Positions 25,981 to 35,146 of a stretch of DNA of 36,198 nucleotides are shown here, piece by piece; positions within the stretch are counted from its first letter, which is position 1; every line of letters starts with the position of its first letter. The notes beneath the pieces were generated by a model. The model worked only from the letters and a program-made list of their open reading frames with translations, was not told the origin of the DNA and did no database searches. The DNA is from a virus, in IMG/VR virus record IMGVR_UViG_3300020406_000011, positions 1 through 36,198 of that record; one strand, given 5' to 3'. Made by a program: the position numbers and the translations under genes.

Positions 25981-26523
25981 ATGTCAGTATTAAAAGTAGT
26001 GCAGGATGGACCTACGGTAACCGTTGGTAGTGCTGCCAATACACAAAGTACAGCACTATCTGTGAAGACAGGTATCTATCGTTTTGCTGCTGAAGTCGCA
26101 AAGGGCGGTGCTGCCATACAGTTAGGTGGAGATGCCAATGCCACTAACTCAAGTTTGTATGTAGAGAAAGGCGAATCAATTATTGTCAAAGGTGACAGCC
26201 CAGTACGTATGGGTATCACGGGTGCTACTGCTGCTAACCCAGTAGTATTCACAGTAGAAAGATCAGGTGGAAATCATAATCAGATTAAAGTAGGAGACTA
26301 CGTTACAACAACTGGTTCATCTGTTGGAGCATATAATTTATCTCACGTTGAGGTAACTGCTGCTACACCATCAACAATTACAATCGGTGGTACAGATGGA
26401 TCTGGTTTCGCAGCATTCTCAGGAACTGCTGAAGTGCGAAAGTCTATGAAGTATGCTATAATGCCTAAGACTGCTAGTGGAGCAACAGTCCACTGTACAG
26501 AGGTTCAAGTCGTTGTATCATAA
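25981..26523 (+). CDS. Small beta-rich structural-type protein
   Basis: A 180-residue protein starting SVLKVVQDGPTVTVGSAANT. It is nearly all short beta strands with Gly, Ala, Ser and Thr, e.g. LSVKTGIYRFAAEVAKGGAA, LYVEKGESIIVKGDSPVRMG and VGDYVTTTGSSVGAYNL. No enzyme motif or transmembrane segment is present. Cyanophage genomes often have such proteins near gp16/gp17, and a head- or tail-decoration role is plausible. I do not recognise the family with certainty. Confidence 0.65.
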   Translation: MSVLKVVQDGPTVTVGSAANTQSTALSVKTGIYRFAAEVAKGGAAIQLGGDANATNSSLYVEKGESIIVKGDSPVRMGITGATAANPVVFTVERSGGNHNQIKVGDYVTTTGSSVGAYNLSHVEVTAATPSTITIGGTDGSGFAAFSGTAEVRKSMKYAIMPKTASGATVHCTEVQVVVS

Positions 26524-26756
26524 TGATCACAGAAGCTGCGAGACTGAATGAGTATGGCAAATACTATTACGTCGAGTTGGTTTGGCGTGGTAGACCATAC
26601 CGTGTTCAGATATTTTTCCCAAAGCTTCAGAAACCACAACGTCAGGATATCCAAAAACAAGCTGGCAAGATATATCCTGGTGCTAGAATAGTATCATATG
26701 TAGAAGCAAGTCGTTCTAACGATCTACCTATGCTATTCGCTATTGATTATTTCTAA
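26523..26756 (+). CDS. Small hypothetical protein
   Basis: A 77-residue protein that starts at a TAATG overlap. It is basic and aromatic, e.g. YYYVELVWRGRPYRVQIFFP and KLQKPQRQDIQKQAGKIYPG, ending with MLFAIDYF. This composition suggests a small alpha/beta protein that may bind nucleic acid or a partner protein. Function unknown. Confidence 0.6.
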   Translation: MITEAARLNEYGKYYYVELVWRGRPYRVQIFFPKLQKPQRQDIQKQAGKIYPGARIVSYVEASRSNDLPMLFAIDYF

Positions 26757-26914
26757 TGCAGTTCAGAGAAAACGACATACTAGAATTACTAGACCTATGT
26801 CGTACAACAGATAAATGTAGTGTCAAACTTATACGTAAGTTAGAAGACTACCTAGAACAATATTCTTGTGATGAGCAAAATTTGGCACGAACATATCCCC
26901 CCTTCCCTCTTTAA
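26756..26914 (+). CDS. Very small hypothetical ORF (52 aa)
   Basis: The ATG at 26756 overlaps the preceding stop codon (TAATG), a junction type used repeatedly here. It encodes MQFRENDILELLDLCRTTDK and continues to a TAA at 26912-26914, running 44 bases into the next gene in a different frame. Its charged, Leu-rich sequence (SVKLIRKLEDYLEQY) looks like a helical peptide and fills what would otherwise be a 110-base gap. Short length limits certainty. Confidence 0.55.
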   Translation: MQFRENDILELLDLCRTTDKCSVKLIRKLEDYLEQYSCDEQNLARTYPPFPL

Positions 26915-27416
26915 CAAGTTAAAAGATGCTTGTATAGAAAGAAGGAAAGATGAGGACTGGGACTATAATAATAAATTAGTTGGTGCTTTGAATCAACAGT
27001 CATCTCTCGTTCCTACTGAAGGGTTGGAAGATTATCTCGTTCATACTTCACAGAATATATGGCATACAATCTTTCAGACATGCCCATATAAAGGAGACTT
27101 CGATCCAAACTATTTGGATCTCCGCGAACTATGGGTAAACTATCAGAAACCTGGTCAATACAATCCTTACCACTGCCATCACGGTGTGGTAAGTTTTGTT
27201 ATTTTTGTAGACATACCATACGGTGTGGAAGAACGGAAAGACTTTGCTAGTGATGGTGGATTCCAACTAGAGGATAGACTTATAAACGTGGATAGATCAT
27301 GGAACGGACAGGTGCTTATGTTTCCGTCTCCTACTAATCACGCAGTTTATCCTTATCATTCCACAGACAAAGAAAGAATTACCGTAGCAGGAAATTTATT
27401 CTGGAAAGTGTGCTAA
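26871..27416 (+). CDS. 2OG-Fe(II) oxygenase
   Basis: A 181-residue protein. The ATG at 26871 is preferred to the GTG at 26868. RELWVNYQKPGQYNPYHCHH gives H101/H103 (first metal ligands), followed by VSFVIFVDIPYGVEER, and NGQVLMFPSPTNHAVYPYHS gives the distal H157 and ERITVAGN the R169. This is the T4-like cyanophage 2OG-FeII family seen near gp16/gp17. It is the seventh oxygenase-type protein in the window and shares the YxKPGxYNPxHxH style with the 12923 gene. Substrate unknown. Confidence 0.85.
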   Translation: MSKIWHEHIPPSLFNKLKDACIERRKDEDWDYNNKLVGALNQQSSLVPTEGLEDYLVHTSQNIWHTIFQTCPYKGDFDPNYLDLRELWVNYQKPGQYNPYHCHHGVVSFVIFVDIPYGVEERKDFASDGGFQLEDRLINVDRSWNGQVLMFPSPTNHAVYPYHSTDKERITVAGNLFWKVC

Positions 27417-27428
27417 ATATATTAGCAC
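27410..27428 (+). promoter_or_regulatory. Hairpin overlapping a late promoter box
   Basis: GTGCTAAATATATTAGCAC forms a perfect 7-base stem (GTGCTAA/TTAGCAC) around a 5-base loop. It begins over the oxygenase stop codon and contains the CTAAATA box at 27413-27419. No T-run follows, so it is not a standard terminator. It could be an mRNA end-protecting hairpin or simply a palindromic promoter. Confidence 0.4.
27413..27419 (+). promoter_or_regulatory. Putative late promoter box CTAAATA
   Basis: CTAAATA lies 20 bases before the ATG at 27440, inside the palindrome 27410-27428. It supports choosing the ATG at 27440 over the upstream GTG at 27410, which would lie before the transcription start. Confidence 0.45.
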
Positions 27429-27439
27429 CAATTATCGCC

Positions 27440-27682
27440 ATGTCTGAAGTACCAGAGGATCGCCTCACAGCCCAGTTGGACTTTGAGGAAGATATGAAAG
27501 AGAACCCTGAGTTCTACCAAGATTATCTAACAGCACACCATAATGAATACCCAGAAGCACCTCACTGGGATTACATAATAGACAAGTGGGTAGCATATGA
27601 TCATGGAGTCACAATGTTCTTTGACAAAGAGTCAGAAGCACGTGACTGGTATTCGCTAAATACCCATAGTACAAGTAGTTAA
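27440..27682 (+). CDS. Small acidic hypothetical protein
   Basis: An 80-residue protein starting MSEVPEDRLTAQLDFEEDMK. The upstream GTG at 27410 would add ten residues but would lie over the promoter box, so the ATG is chosen. It is acidic and aromatic, with HNEYPEAPHWDYIIDKWVAY and DHGVTMFFDKESEARDWYSL, perhaps a small alpha/beta fold. Its 3' end contains the promoter box of the next gene. Function unknown. Confidence 0.55.
   Translation: MSEVPEDRLTAQLDFEEDMKENPEFYQDYLTAHHNEYPEAPHWDYIIDKWVAYDHGVTMFFDKESEARDWYSLNTHSTSS
27655..27662 (+). promoter_or_regulatory. Putative late promoter box GCTAAATA
   Basis: GCTAAATA is near the end of the small acidic gene, 29 bases before the ATG of the large fibre-like gene at 27692. 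Confidence 0.45.
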
Positions 27683-27691
27683 ACAGTTATA

Positions 27692-30600
27692 ATGTCACTG
27701 ACGATTCGTAGATTACCTGAACAGGATAACAATCTGCTCAGACCACCGACAAGTATACAACCCTCACAGAATGGTGACGTAGTATTAGAAGCAACTTCTA
27801 ATAGCGTTTTGACCATGAAGTTGAAGGGCACTGATGGTGTCGTCAGAAACTTTGACGTTGGTGGTGGTGGATCAACGATTGGTACAGAATATGATATCCG
27901 TGCCATCTCAGCTACATCTCCTGATGTTACATTTAGATTGACATCTTCTTACTCTGTATTAGATGATATTACATTTAAAGGTAACTCACAGCAGATAATT
28001 ATTAGTAGAGTAGACGACGATAATATACAATTTGCTTTCCCTAACGATGTCACAATGCCTAATGACTTGACAGTCACAGGTGATTTGACAGTTAATGGAA
28101 CTACTACTACAGTTAATTCTACTACCGTACAGGTGGATGACAAAAACCTAGAACTAGGTACAGTCGCTTCACCTACCGATTCTACGGCTGACGGTGGTGG
28201 TATAATTTTGAAAGGAGCATCAGACTACAGTATGCTCTGGTCAAATACTAATGATGCTTGGACATTCAATCAGAATGTATTTCCAAGTGCTGATAGTTCA
28301 TTTGATTTAGGTAGCAATCTTATACGTTGGCAAAACATATATGGTGACGCTGCTAATATTACATCTATAACAGGAGCACTTACTGGTAATGCTGACACTG
28401 CAACTAATTTACAGACTGCTAGAGACATTTCGGGCGTTTCGTTCGATGGTGGATCGGATATCACACTGGTTACTGACAATGTTCAGGAGTCAGGAACCCC
28501 AACCAATGTGTACTTCACAAACACTAGAGCGAGATCTGCGATTTCTATCACGGACTCTGGAGGTGATGGATCCCTCGGTTACGACAGCGGAACGGGTGTT
28601 GTTACCTATACTGGTCCTAGCCCCTCAGAAGTTAGAGCACATTTTTCGGGAGGGACAGGAGTTACACTCACCTCTGGAATAGTTAACATAGGACAGGCAG
28701 TTGGTACAACTGATGATGTAGAATTTAACCAAGTAACAGCCGCAGTTGTAGGTAACGCAACTACAGCAACAACATTACAGACAGCAAGAAATATAAACGG
28801 TGTATCATTTAATGGTGGTGCTGACATCACATTAGATCTAGATGATATTCAAGAAGCACAATCTACACCAACAAACTTATTCTATACTAATGAGAGAGTA
28901 GATGACAGAGTAGCAGTTCTACTTACAGGTGGCAATGGTATAAACAAATCATATGATGATGCTTCCGACTCACTTACATTATCTGTAGACTTTACAGAAT
29001 TTACAACTGATGATGTTGTAGAAGGATCAACAGATTTATACTTTACTAATGGTAGAGCAAGATCTGCTGTATCAGTCACAGACGCAGGAGGAGATGGTAG
29101 TCTAGCATTTGATAATAGCACTGGTGTATTTACATACACAGGTCCTAGTGCTGCTGAAGTAAGAGCACATGTATCAGTCACTGACTTAGGTGGTGACGGA
29201 TCTATGTCTTATGATAGTGCGTCAGGTGTTATAACTTACACAGGTCCTAGTCCTCTAGAGACTAGACAACACCTTAGTGGTGGTACAGGTGTATCTTATA
29301 ATTCCGCATCAGGTGTAATTGCTATAGGTCAGGCAGTTGCTACTAACTCTGACGTTACCTTTGGTGAGGTAACTATCGGTGCTAGTGGTACAAGAAACTT
29401 ACTTATACAGAACACTGACAACGTAGGTACAGTAGACACAGTTGCTAACATTACATTCAAGCATAGTGGTATTGACTTTACCTCTGATAGTATTGTTGCT
29501 GATGGTAATGACCTAGGACACATTGACTTTAGAAACAATGGTGGTTCTAAGATAGCAGCTTTTGGATTCAGAAAGAGAAATACAGAAGGAAGTAAATTAA
29601 CATTTGAAGTTGACGCAAATAACAATGGTACACCTAACCTAGAGGTAGGTGACACAAACTTAAATCTTGAGTCTAGTTACATCAAACTGACTGCTGCTAC
29701 AACTAAGGTGATCGGTGCATCACTCACAGTAGAGTTAGATGATGCGTCAGAGAACGCAGGTCCTGACTTTATCATTCAGAGAGATAGTGCTAGTGCGGCT
29801 ACTAACGACCTACTTGGTGCTATTAAGTTCCACGGTAGGAATACAAGTAATGGTGCTGACGTAGAGTTTGGTAAGATACAATCTAAGATTCACTTTGATA
29901 CTGAGGGATCTGAGAGAGGACTACTACACTTCTCAGTTATAGACGCAGGATCAGAAGTTAAGACTATGACACTACGTGGTGGTCTAGTCGGTCTTAATAT
30001 AGAGGAACCCGCAGGACAGTTACACGTCAAAGGTAATGACACAACTGACCAAATAATTATTGAGAACACAACTAACAGTTCTACTACTGCTCCTGACCTT
30101 GTACTATACAAATCAGGTACTATTGGTGTTGGACATCAGCCAGGTAGAATTGACTTCAGAGGTAGAAATGCTAATGATGATGCTAACGTTACCTATGCGG
30201 GTATCTTTGCTGAAGTTACTGGTACAGCAAACCTAGCAGAGAACGGAGCACTTAAGTTCTTTACTGTACAATCTGGTACACTATCTGAAGCCGCAAGAAT
30301 TACTGAAGCGGGTCACTATAAGTTACAGCAAGACAAAGGTATTGACTTTAGTAACCAGACATCATTACCTGGCAAGACATATCAAATCCTTGATCACTAT
30401 GAAGAAGGTTTCTATGATGCTACACCAGAGTTCCAGTCAACAATCAGAGCTGGTATGACAACTACATCTACTGGTTACTACACCAAGGTAGGTAGAATGG
30501 TACATGTACATGCTAAGGTTACAGTTAACATCCAAGACGCATCATTAATTGGTGGTGTTCTTAAGTTCCCAATTCCATTCCAACCCGCACTATCACATAG

Positions 30601-30844
30601 TGACGCACCAGTACAGACAGTAGTAATGGATACATCATCCACACACTTCTTGAACACAGGACAAGCAATATTCTTAGACGACAGTAAAGATATGGTAGTA
30701 TCACACGCAGGATCTCAGAATCAGTGGATGGTACTCCAGATACGTAACGCTGATTATAAGAGATCAAGTGTCATCACCGCAGGAAACTGTGCGATTGGTA
30801 CTGCTGCGTTATTCCTAGACTTTACTTATAGAGCTTCCTCATAA
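27692..30844 (+). CDS. Fibre-like structural protein
   Basis: A 1050-residue protein. The N-terminus (SLTIRRLPEQDNNLLRPPTS) leads into a GDLTVNGTTTTVNSTTVQVDDKNLELG segment (pattern: TVNGTTTTVNSTTVQVDDKN) that is widespread in marine phage structural proteins. Then come units with ALTGNADTATNLQTARDI and NGVSFNGGADITL, and three copies of a GGDGS...Y...TGVVTYTGPSPSEVRAH unit (28563-28640, 29093-29170, 29191-29271). A second half is beta-rich and hydrophilic. The last ~130 residues (from about YEEGFYDATPEFQSTIRAGM, with STGYYTKVGRMVHVHAKVTV) resemble a globular tail-fibre tip. It probably forms a trimeric fibre or whisker. It ends at a TAATG overlap with gp17. Confidence 0.85.
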   Translation: MSLTIRRLPEQDNNLLRPPTSIQPSQNGDVVLEATSNSVLTMKLKGTDGVVRNFDVGGGGSTIGTEYDIRAISATSPDVTFRLTSSYSVLDDITFKGNSQQIIISRVDDDNIQFAFPNDVTMPNDLTVTGDLTVNGTTTTVNSTTVQVDDKNLELGTVASPTDSTADGGGIILKGASDYSMLWSNTNDAWTFNQNVFPSADSSFDLGSNLIRWQNIYGDAANITSITGALTGNADTATNLQTARDISGVSFDGGSDITLVTDNVQESGTPTNVYFTNTRARSAISITDSGGDGSLGYDSGTGVVTYTGPSPSEVRAHFSGGTGVTLTSGIVNIGQAVGTTDDVEFNQVTAAVVGNATTATTLQTARNINGVSFNGGADITLDLDDIQEAQSTPTNLFYTNERVDDRVAVLLTGGNGINKSYDDASDSLTLSVDFTEFTTDDVVEGSTDLYFTNGRARSAVSVTDAGGDGSLAFDNSTGVFTYTGPSAAEVRAHVSVTDLGGDGSMSYDSASGVITYTGPSPLETRQHLSGGTGVSYNSASGVIAIGQAVATNSDVTFGEVTIGASGTRNLLIQNTDNVGTVDTVANITFKHSGIDFTSDSIVADGNDLGHIDFRNNGGSKIAAFGFRKRNTEGSKLTFEVDANNNGTPNLEVGDTNLNLESSYIKLTAATTKVIGASLTVELDDASENAGPDFIIQRDSASAATNDLLGAIKFHGRNTSNGADVEFGKIQSKIHFDTEGSERGLLHFSVIDAGSEVKTMTLRGGLVGLNIEEPAGQLHVKGNDTTDQIIIENTTNSSTTAPDLVLYKSGTIGVGHQPGRIDFRGRNANDDANVTYAGIFAEVTGTANLAENGALKFFTVQSGTLSEAARITEAGHYKLQQDKGIDFSNQTSLPGKTYQILDHYEEGFYDATPEFQSTIRAGMTTTSTGYYTKVGRMVHVHAKVTVNIQDASLIGGVLKFPIPFQPALSHSDAPVQTVVMDTSSTHFLNTGQAIFLDDSKDMVVSHAGSQNQWMVLQIRNADYKRSSVITAGNCAIGTAALFLDFTYRASS

Positions 30845-32538
30845 TGTCTGCCCAAGACTTCTATCTTGGTAACCCCAACCTTAAAAAGGTTGGAACTGAA
30901 ATTGAATTTACTCAAGACCAGATCCAAGAATACTTAAAATGTAAAGAAGATCCCGTCTACTTTTCTATGAACTACATCAAGATTATATCTCTTGATGAGG
31001 GTATAGTTCCATTTAAGATGTGGGACTTTCAACAAGAACTGATTAAGAACTTTCACGAGAATAGGTTTAATATAGCAAAACTTCCTAGACAGACTGGTAA
31101 GTCCACTACGTGTGTGTCTTACCTTTTACACTATGCATTGTTTAATGACAATGTAAATATAGGTATCCTAGCAAACAAGCTATCCACTGCTAGAGATCTA
31201 CTTGGAAGACTACAACTTGCCTATGAACAACTACCACTCTGGATGCAACAGGGAATCATAGCATGGAACAAGGGTAGCATGGAGTTAGAAAATGGATCAA
31301 AGATTCTCGCTGCATCTACTTCAGCATCTGCTGTTCGAGGTATGTCGTTTAACATCATCTTCCTCGATGAGTTTGCGTTTATACCTAACCATATTGCGGA
31401 ACAATTCTTTAGTTCCGTTTATCCTACTATTACTTCTGGTAAATCCACAAAAGTCATCATTATTTCCACACCAAATGGAATGAATCACTTCTATAAGTTG
31501 TGGGTTGACGCACAGAAAGGTAGGAATGGATACGTCTGGACTGAAGTTCACTGGTCAAAAGTACCAGGCAGGGATGCTGCGTGGAAAGAAACAACTATAG
31601 CTAATACTTCCGTAAGACAATTCACTCAAGAGTTTGACTGTGAGTTCCTAGGGTCTGTTGACACATTGATTACCGCATCTAAGCTCCGCACACTGACATA
31701 CGATGACCCAGTGCGGACAAATGGATCACTAGATGTATACGAAAACCCTATACCTGAGAGAGATTATATAATTACGTGTGATATATCCCGTGGTTTAGCA
31801 CAGGATTATAGTGCTTTCTGCGTGATAGACATATCACAAGCACCATGGAAACTGGTGGCAAAGTATAGAGACCATGATATAAGACCTATGTTACTCCCTA
31901 ATGTGATAGCGGATGTGGCAAACGCATATAATATGGCGTATGTTCTGATAGAGGTTAATGATATAGGAGAGGCAGTAGCATCACAGCTCCATTATGATGT
32001 GGAGTATGAGAATGTACTCATGTGTGCTATGCGTGGTAGAGCTGGACAGATAGTTGGTACAGGATTTAGCGGAGGAAAGACACAGATGGGTGTCAAGATG
32101 AGTAAAACTGTGAAAGCACAGGGATGCTCAAACCTCAAGACTCTGATAGAAGATGACAAACTAATTGTAAACGACTATAACATTGTATCTGAACTGACTA
32201 CATTCATACAAAACAAGCAATCATTTGAGGCAGACGAGGGATATAATGATGACCTTGTGATGTGTCTTGTCATCTTTGCATGGTTGGTACAACAGGAATA
32301 TTTCAAGGAACTGACTGATCAGGACATAAGACGGAGAATATATGAGGAGCAAAAGAATCAAATAGAACAGGATATGGCACCATTTGGTTTCATTCTCAAC
32401 GGTGTAGATGATGAAGAGATTGTGGTAGATGAAAAAGGAAGTGTCTGGTCACTTGAGATGGACGGTAGTGACAGGGAGACCTCAAAATGGAATACAGACG
32501 AGTATGGTGACAGATCATTTATGTGGGACTATCGGTAG
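30844..32538 (+). CDS. gp17: Terminase large subunit gp17
   Basis: A 564-residue protein (T4 gp17 is 610). The ATPase domain has Walker A LPRQTGKSTT (K86) and Walker B NIIFLDEF (D175, E176). The nuclease domain has acidic residues D313 in ITCDISRG, E370/D373 in LIEVNDIGEA and D469/D470 in GYNDDLVMCL, as expected for the RNase H-like headful nuclease. It packages DNA into the prohead with gp16 and the portal gp20. The C-terminal SKWNTDEYGDRSFMWDYR is a typical cyanophage gp17 ending. Active-site residues are intact. Confidence 0.96.
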   Translation: MSAQDFYLGNPNLKKVGTEIEFTQDQIQEYLKCKEDPVYFSMNYIKIISLDEGIVPFKMWDFQQELIKNFHENRFNIAKLPRQTGKSTTCVSYLLHYALFNDNVNIGILANKLSTARDLLGRLQLAYEQLPLWMQQGIIAWNKGSMELENGSKILAASTSASAVRGMSFNIIFLDEFAFIPNHIAEQFFSSVYPTITSGKSTKVIIISTPNGMNHFYKLWVDAQKGRNGYVWTEVHWSKVPGRDAAWKETTIANTSVRQFTQEFDCEFLGSVDTLITASKLRTLTYDDPVRTNGSLDVYENPIPERDYIITCDISRGLAQDYSAFCVIDISQAPWKLVAKYRDHDIRPMLLPNVIADVANAYNMAYVLIEVNDIGEAVASQLHYDVEYENVLMCAMRGRAGQIVGTGFSGGKTQMGVKMSKTVKAQGCSNLKTLIEDDKLIVNDYNIVSELTTFIQNKQSFEADEGYNDDLVMCLVIFAWLVQQEYFKELTDQDIRRRIYEEQKNQIEQDMAPFGFILNGVDDEEIVVDEKGSVWSLEMDGSDRETSKWNTDEYGDRSFMWDYR

Positions 32539-32551
32539 AAAAGCTACTTTC

Positions 32552-32559
32552 CCTAAATA
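32552..32559 (+). promoter_or_regulatory. Putative late promoter box CCTAAATA
   Basis: CCTAAATA lies in the 61-base gap between gp17 and gp18, 40 bases before the gp18 ATG. An AGGAG ribosome-binding site at 32587-32591 follows. A late promoter just before the sheath gene is expected because sheath and tube are needed in very large amounts. Confidence 0.55.
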
Positions 32560-32599
32560 TTTTTAGACAAATTGAAATTATTCATCAGGAGTACCAAGC

Positions 32600-34564
32600 A
32601 TGGCTAGCACACTTCTCTCACCAGGAGTGGTAATTCAAGAGAGGGATTTAACCCTTGGATCCATTGAGACAGTAGAAGTAAACGTTGGAGCAATAGCTGG
32701 AGCTTTTACAAAAGGACCAGTTAATAAACCAGTTAGAATCTCATCGGAATCAGAATTACTTTCTAAATTTGGTGAACCAAATGACAGTAACTATGAAACA
32801 TGGTTCGCTGCCTCATCTTTTCTCGCATACGGTGGCGTACTTGACGTAGTACGTGCTAGTGGTGCTTCATTACAAACTGCTAACGTAGGTGGAGTTACAC
32901 TTACAATCAACAGCGTAGAAGATTACGAAGGTAATTACTACGATGGTACAGCAGCTTGGGACTATGCTTCTAGATCTATTGGTGCTGTTGGTAACTCACT
33001 TAAAGTTGTAGTAATCGACTCAGGTGCTAATCAACAAGTAACTCTTGCGGGCAATCTCCAGTCAGCTGGTGTAGCAGCAGGATCATTAATCCAAAACTCA
33101 GCGGGTACTAAATCTGCTTACATCCACAAAATTACAGGTGGTACAGTAGTAGATGTTATCTGGGTATCTGGTGGTGCTTGGACAACTTCCGATCTAGTTG
33201 ATGATGGATCTAACCCTGATGTTTCTATCACAGCAGTAGCAGGATGGTATGATTCACAGATGATTACCCCAACCTTGAACTGGAATCAAGTGGCTCCCCA
33301 ACCTGGCACTTCAGTACACGTTGCTGAACGCGGAGGATCAAACGACGAGATGCACATTGTTGTAGTCGACGTTGACGGTGGAGTAACAGGAACACCTAAT
33401 ACAGTTCTTGAGAAGTTTCTCTATGTCTCTAAAGCATCTGATGGTAAATCAGCAGAAGGTTCTTTAGTCTATTATCCAGAGGTTATCCTCAACCAATCCA
33501 GTTACATCTACTGGGGTTCTCATGATAACGAGGACATCTGGGATGTAGGTGGTAACGCTCTTGCTAACTCATCTAACGTGGGTGGCTTATCAACAACAGC
33601 ATTTGATATTCTTGGTGAGAAAGAATACTCAATGACAGGTGGTGTTGATGACTTTACACTATCTCAGGCAGAGATTATCGCAGGGTATGATTACTTTGCT
33701 GATCCAGAAACAGTACAGATTGACTACCTAATCATGGGTGGTGGCGGTGCTACTGAGACAGAAACAAAAGCAAAAGCAAACAAACTGATCAGTATTGTGA
33801 ATAATCGTAAGGACTGTGTTGCTTTCATTTCTCCTGATAAAACAAATGTTATCGGAGTATCAGACAGCGGTACACAAACTAATAACATAGTTGAGTTCTT
33901 CGATACATTCCCATCATCTTCATACGTAGTCTTCGATAGCGGTTGGAAGTATCTTTATGATCGTTTCGCTGACAAGTATAGATGGATCCCATGTAACGGT
34001 GACACTGCAGGATTATGTGCTAGCACAACTGCGGCTGGAGATCCATGGTTCTCACCCGCAGGACTTAATCGCGGTGGAATCAAGAATGCTATTAAACTAG
34101 CATATTCACCTAAGAAATCTGAAAGAGACACACTTTATCAGAAGAGAATCAATCCAATCACTTCTCTACCTGGTCAAGGTATCGTACTCTTCGGAGACAA
34201 AACAGCTCTCGCTTCACCATCTGCCTTTGATCGCATCAACGTCCGTCGTCTCTTCCTCGTCATAGAGAAGACAATAGGAAATGCTGCGAAGGGAGTATTG
34301 TTTGAACTAAATGACGAATTTACTAGAAACAACTTCAACAACGTTGTCGAACCATACCTACGTGACATTCAAGCACGTCGTGGTATCACTGACTTCTTAG
34401 TTGTTTGTGATAGTTCCAACAACACACCTGATTTAATTGATAAGAATGAGTTTGTTGCTGAGATTTACATCAAGCCTGCTCGCTCTATCAACTTCATCAC
34501 ACTAACCTTTGTTGCTACACGTACAGGTGTTAGTTTCGAGGAAGTAATCCCAAGGAGATCTTAA
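32600..34564 (+). CDS. gp18: Tail sheath protein gp18
   Basis: A 654-residue protein, very near the T4 gp18 length (659). It begins ASTLLSPGVVIQERDLTLGS, like T4-type sheath proteins, and contains VGAIAGAFTKGPVNKPV and SYETWFAASSFLAYGG-like text (NYETWFAASSFLAYGGVLDV). The C-terminal domain has FVAEIYIKPARSINFITLTF and VATRTGVSFEEV, a strong sheath hallmark. Subunits form the contractile sheath around the gp19 tube. A good AGGAG site at 32587 supports the start at 32600. Confidence 0.95.
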   Translation: MASTLLSPGVVIQERDLTLGSIETVEVNVGAIAGAFTKGPVNKPVRISSESELLSKFGEPNDSNYETWFAASSFLAYGGVLDVVRASGASLQTANVGGVTLTINSVEDYEGNYYDGTAAWDYASRSIGAVGNSLKVVVIDSGANQQVTLAGNLQSAGVAAGSLIQNSAGTKSAYIHKITGGTVVDVIWVSGGAWTTSDLVDDGSNPDVSITAVAGWYDSQMITPTLNWNQVAPQPGTSVHVAERGGSNDEMHIVVVDVDGGVTGTPNTVLEKFLYVSKASDGKSAEGSLVYYPEVILNQSSYIYWGSHDNEDIWDVGGNALANSSNVGGLSTTAFDILGEKEYSMTGGVDDFTLSQAEIIAGYDYFADPETVQIDYLIMGGGGATETETKAKANKLISIVNNRKDCVAFISPDKTNVIGVSDSGTQTNNIVEFFDTFPSSSYVVFDSGWKYLYDRFADKYRWIPCNGDTAGLCASTTAAGDPWFSPAGLNRGGIKNAIKLAYSPKKSERDTLYQKRINPITSLPGQGIVLFGDKTALASPSAFDRINVRRLFLVIEKTIGNAAKGVLFELNDEFTRNNFNNVVEPYLRDIQARRGITDFLVVCDSSNNTPDLIDKNEFVAEIYIKPARSINFITLTFVATRTGVSFEEVIPRRS

Positions 34565-34567
34565 ACA

Positions 34568-35146
34568 ATGGCTGAAACCAAAGCACTGGGCGTATTAGAA
34601 TTCCAGTCTAGAATCAAGGGAGCAGTTAGACCTAACCTGTTCTCTGTGACACATAACTTTCCAACAGGCGTTATCGCTGAAGATGGATTAGAAACATACT
34701 TATGTAAGAGTGCTGCTCTTCCTGCATCAACAGTAGGAACAGTAGAACTACCTTTCCGTGGTAGAGTGATCAAGGTACCTGGCGACAGAACCTTTGAATC
34801 ATGGACTGCTACATTCTATATGGATGATGCTTTCCAACTACGTGGTGCTTACGAAAAGTGGATTGAACTAACCAACACTGTAGATGCCAACACAGCATCC
34901 GCAGGAATGGAAGCAATATTACAGGACATCACTGTAACTCAAATGGATAAGTTCAACGGATCCGCAAAACAATTCAAGGACATCCGTCAGTATAAATTAG
35001 TGAAAGGTTTCCCAGTATCTGTTTCACAGGTATCACTAGCATATGACAACAACGATTCTTACGAAGAGTTCGATGTTGAGTTTGCTTACCAGTACTTCGA
35101 GACATCTATTGGTCAGAATACTATGAAAAGGGTTGGTACTGCCTAA
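34568..35146 (+). CDS. gp19: Tail tube protein gp19
   Basis: A 192-residue protein (T4 gp19 is 163). It begins AETKALGVLEFQSRIKGAVR with RPNLFSVTHNF, the usual tube start, and has GDRTFESWTATFYMDDAFQL and a C-terminal SYEEFDVEFAYQYFETSI. It forms the hollow inner tube through which DNA passes. It lies 3 bases after gp18 with a GGAG site in the sheath's last codons, as expected for co-expression. Confidence 0.95.
   Translation: MAETKALGVLEFQSRIKGAVRPNLFSVTHNFPTGVIAEDGLETYLCKSAALPASTVGTVELPFRGRVIKVPGDRTFESWTATFYMDDAFQLRGAYEKWIELTNTVDANTASAGMEAILQDITVTQMDKFNGSAKQFKDIRQYKLVKGFPVSVSQVSLAYDNNDSYEEFDVEFAYQYFETSIGQNTMKRVGTA

Noticed and set aside
27410-27412. GTG as the start of the small acidic gene
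   Set aside because: It lies before the candidate late box and inside a hairpin; the ATG at 27440 is better placed and gives a more natural N-terminus.
32551-32575. Transcription terminator between gp17 and gp18
   Set aside because: CTAAATATTTTTAG can pair only five weak base pairs and the sequence is better explained as a promoter box.
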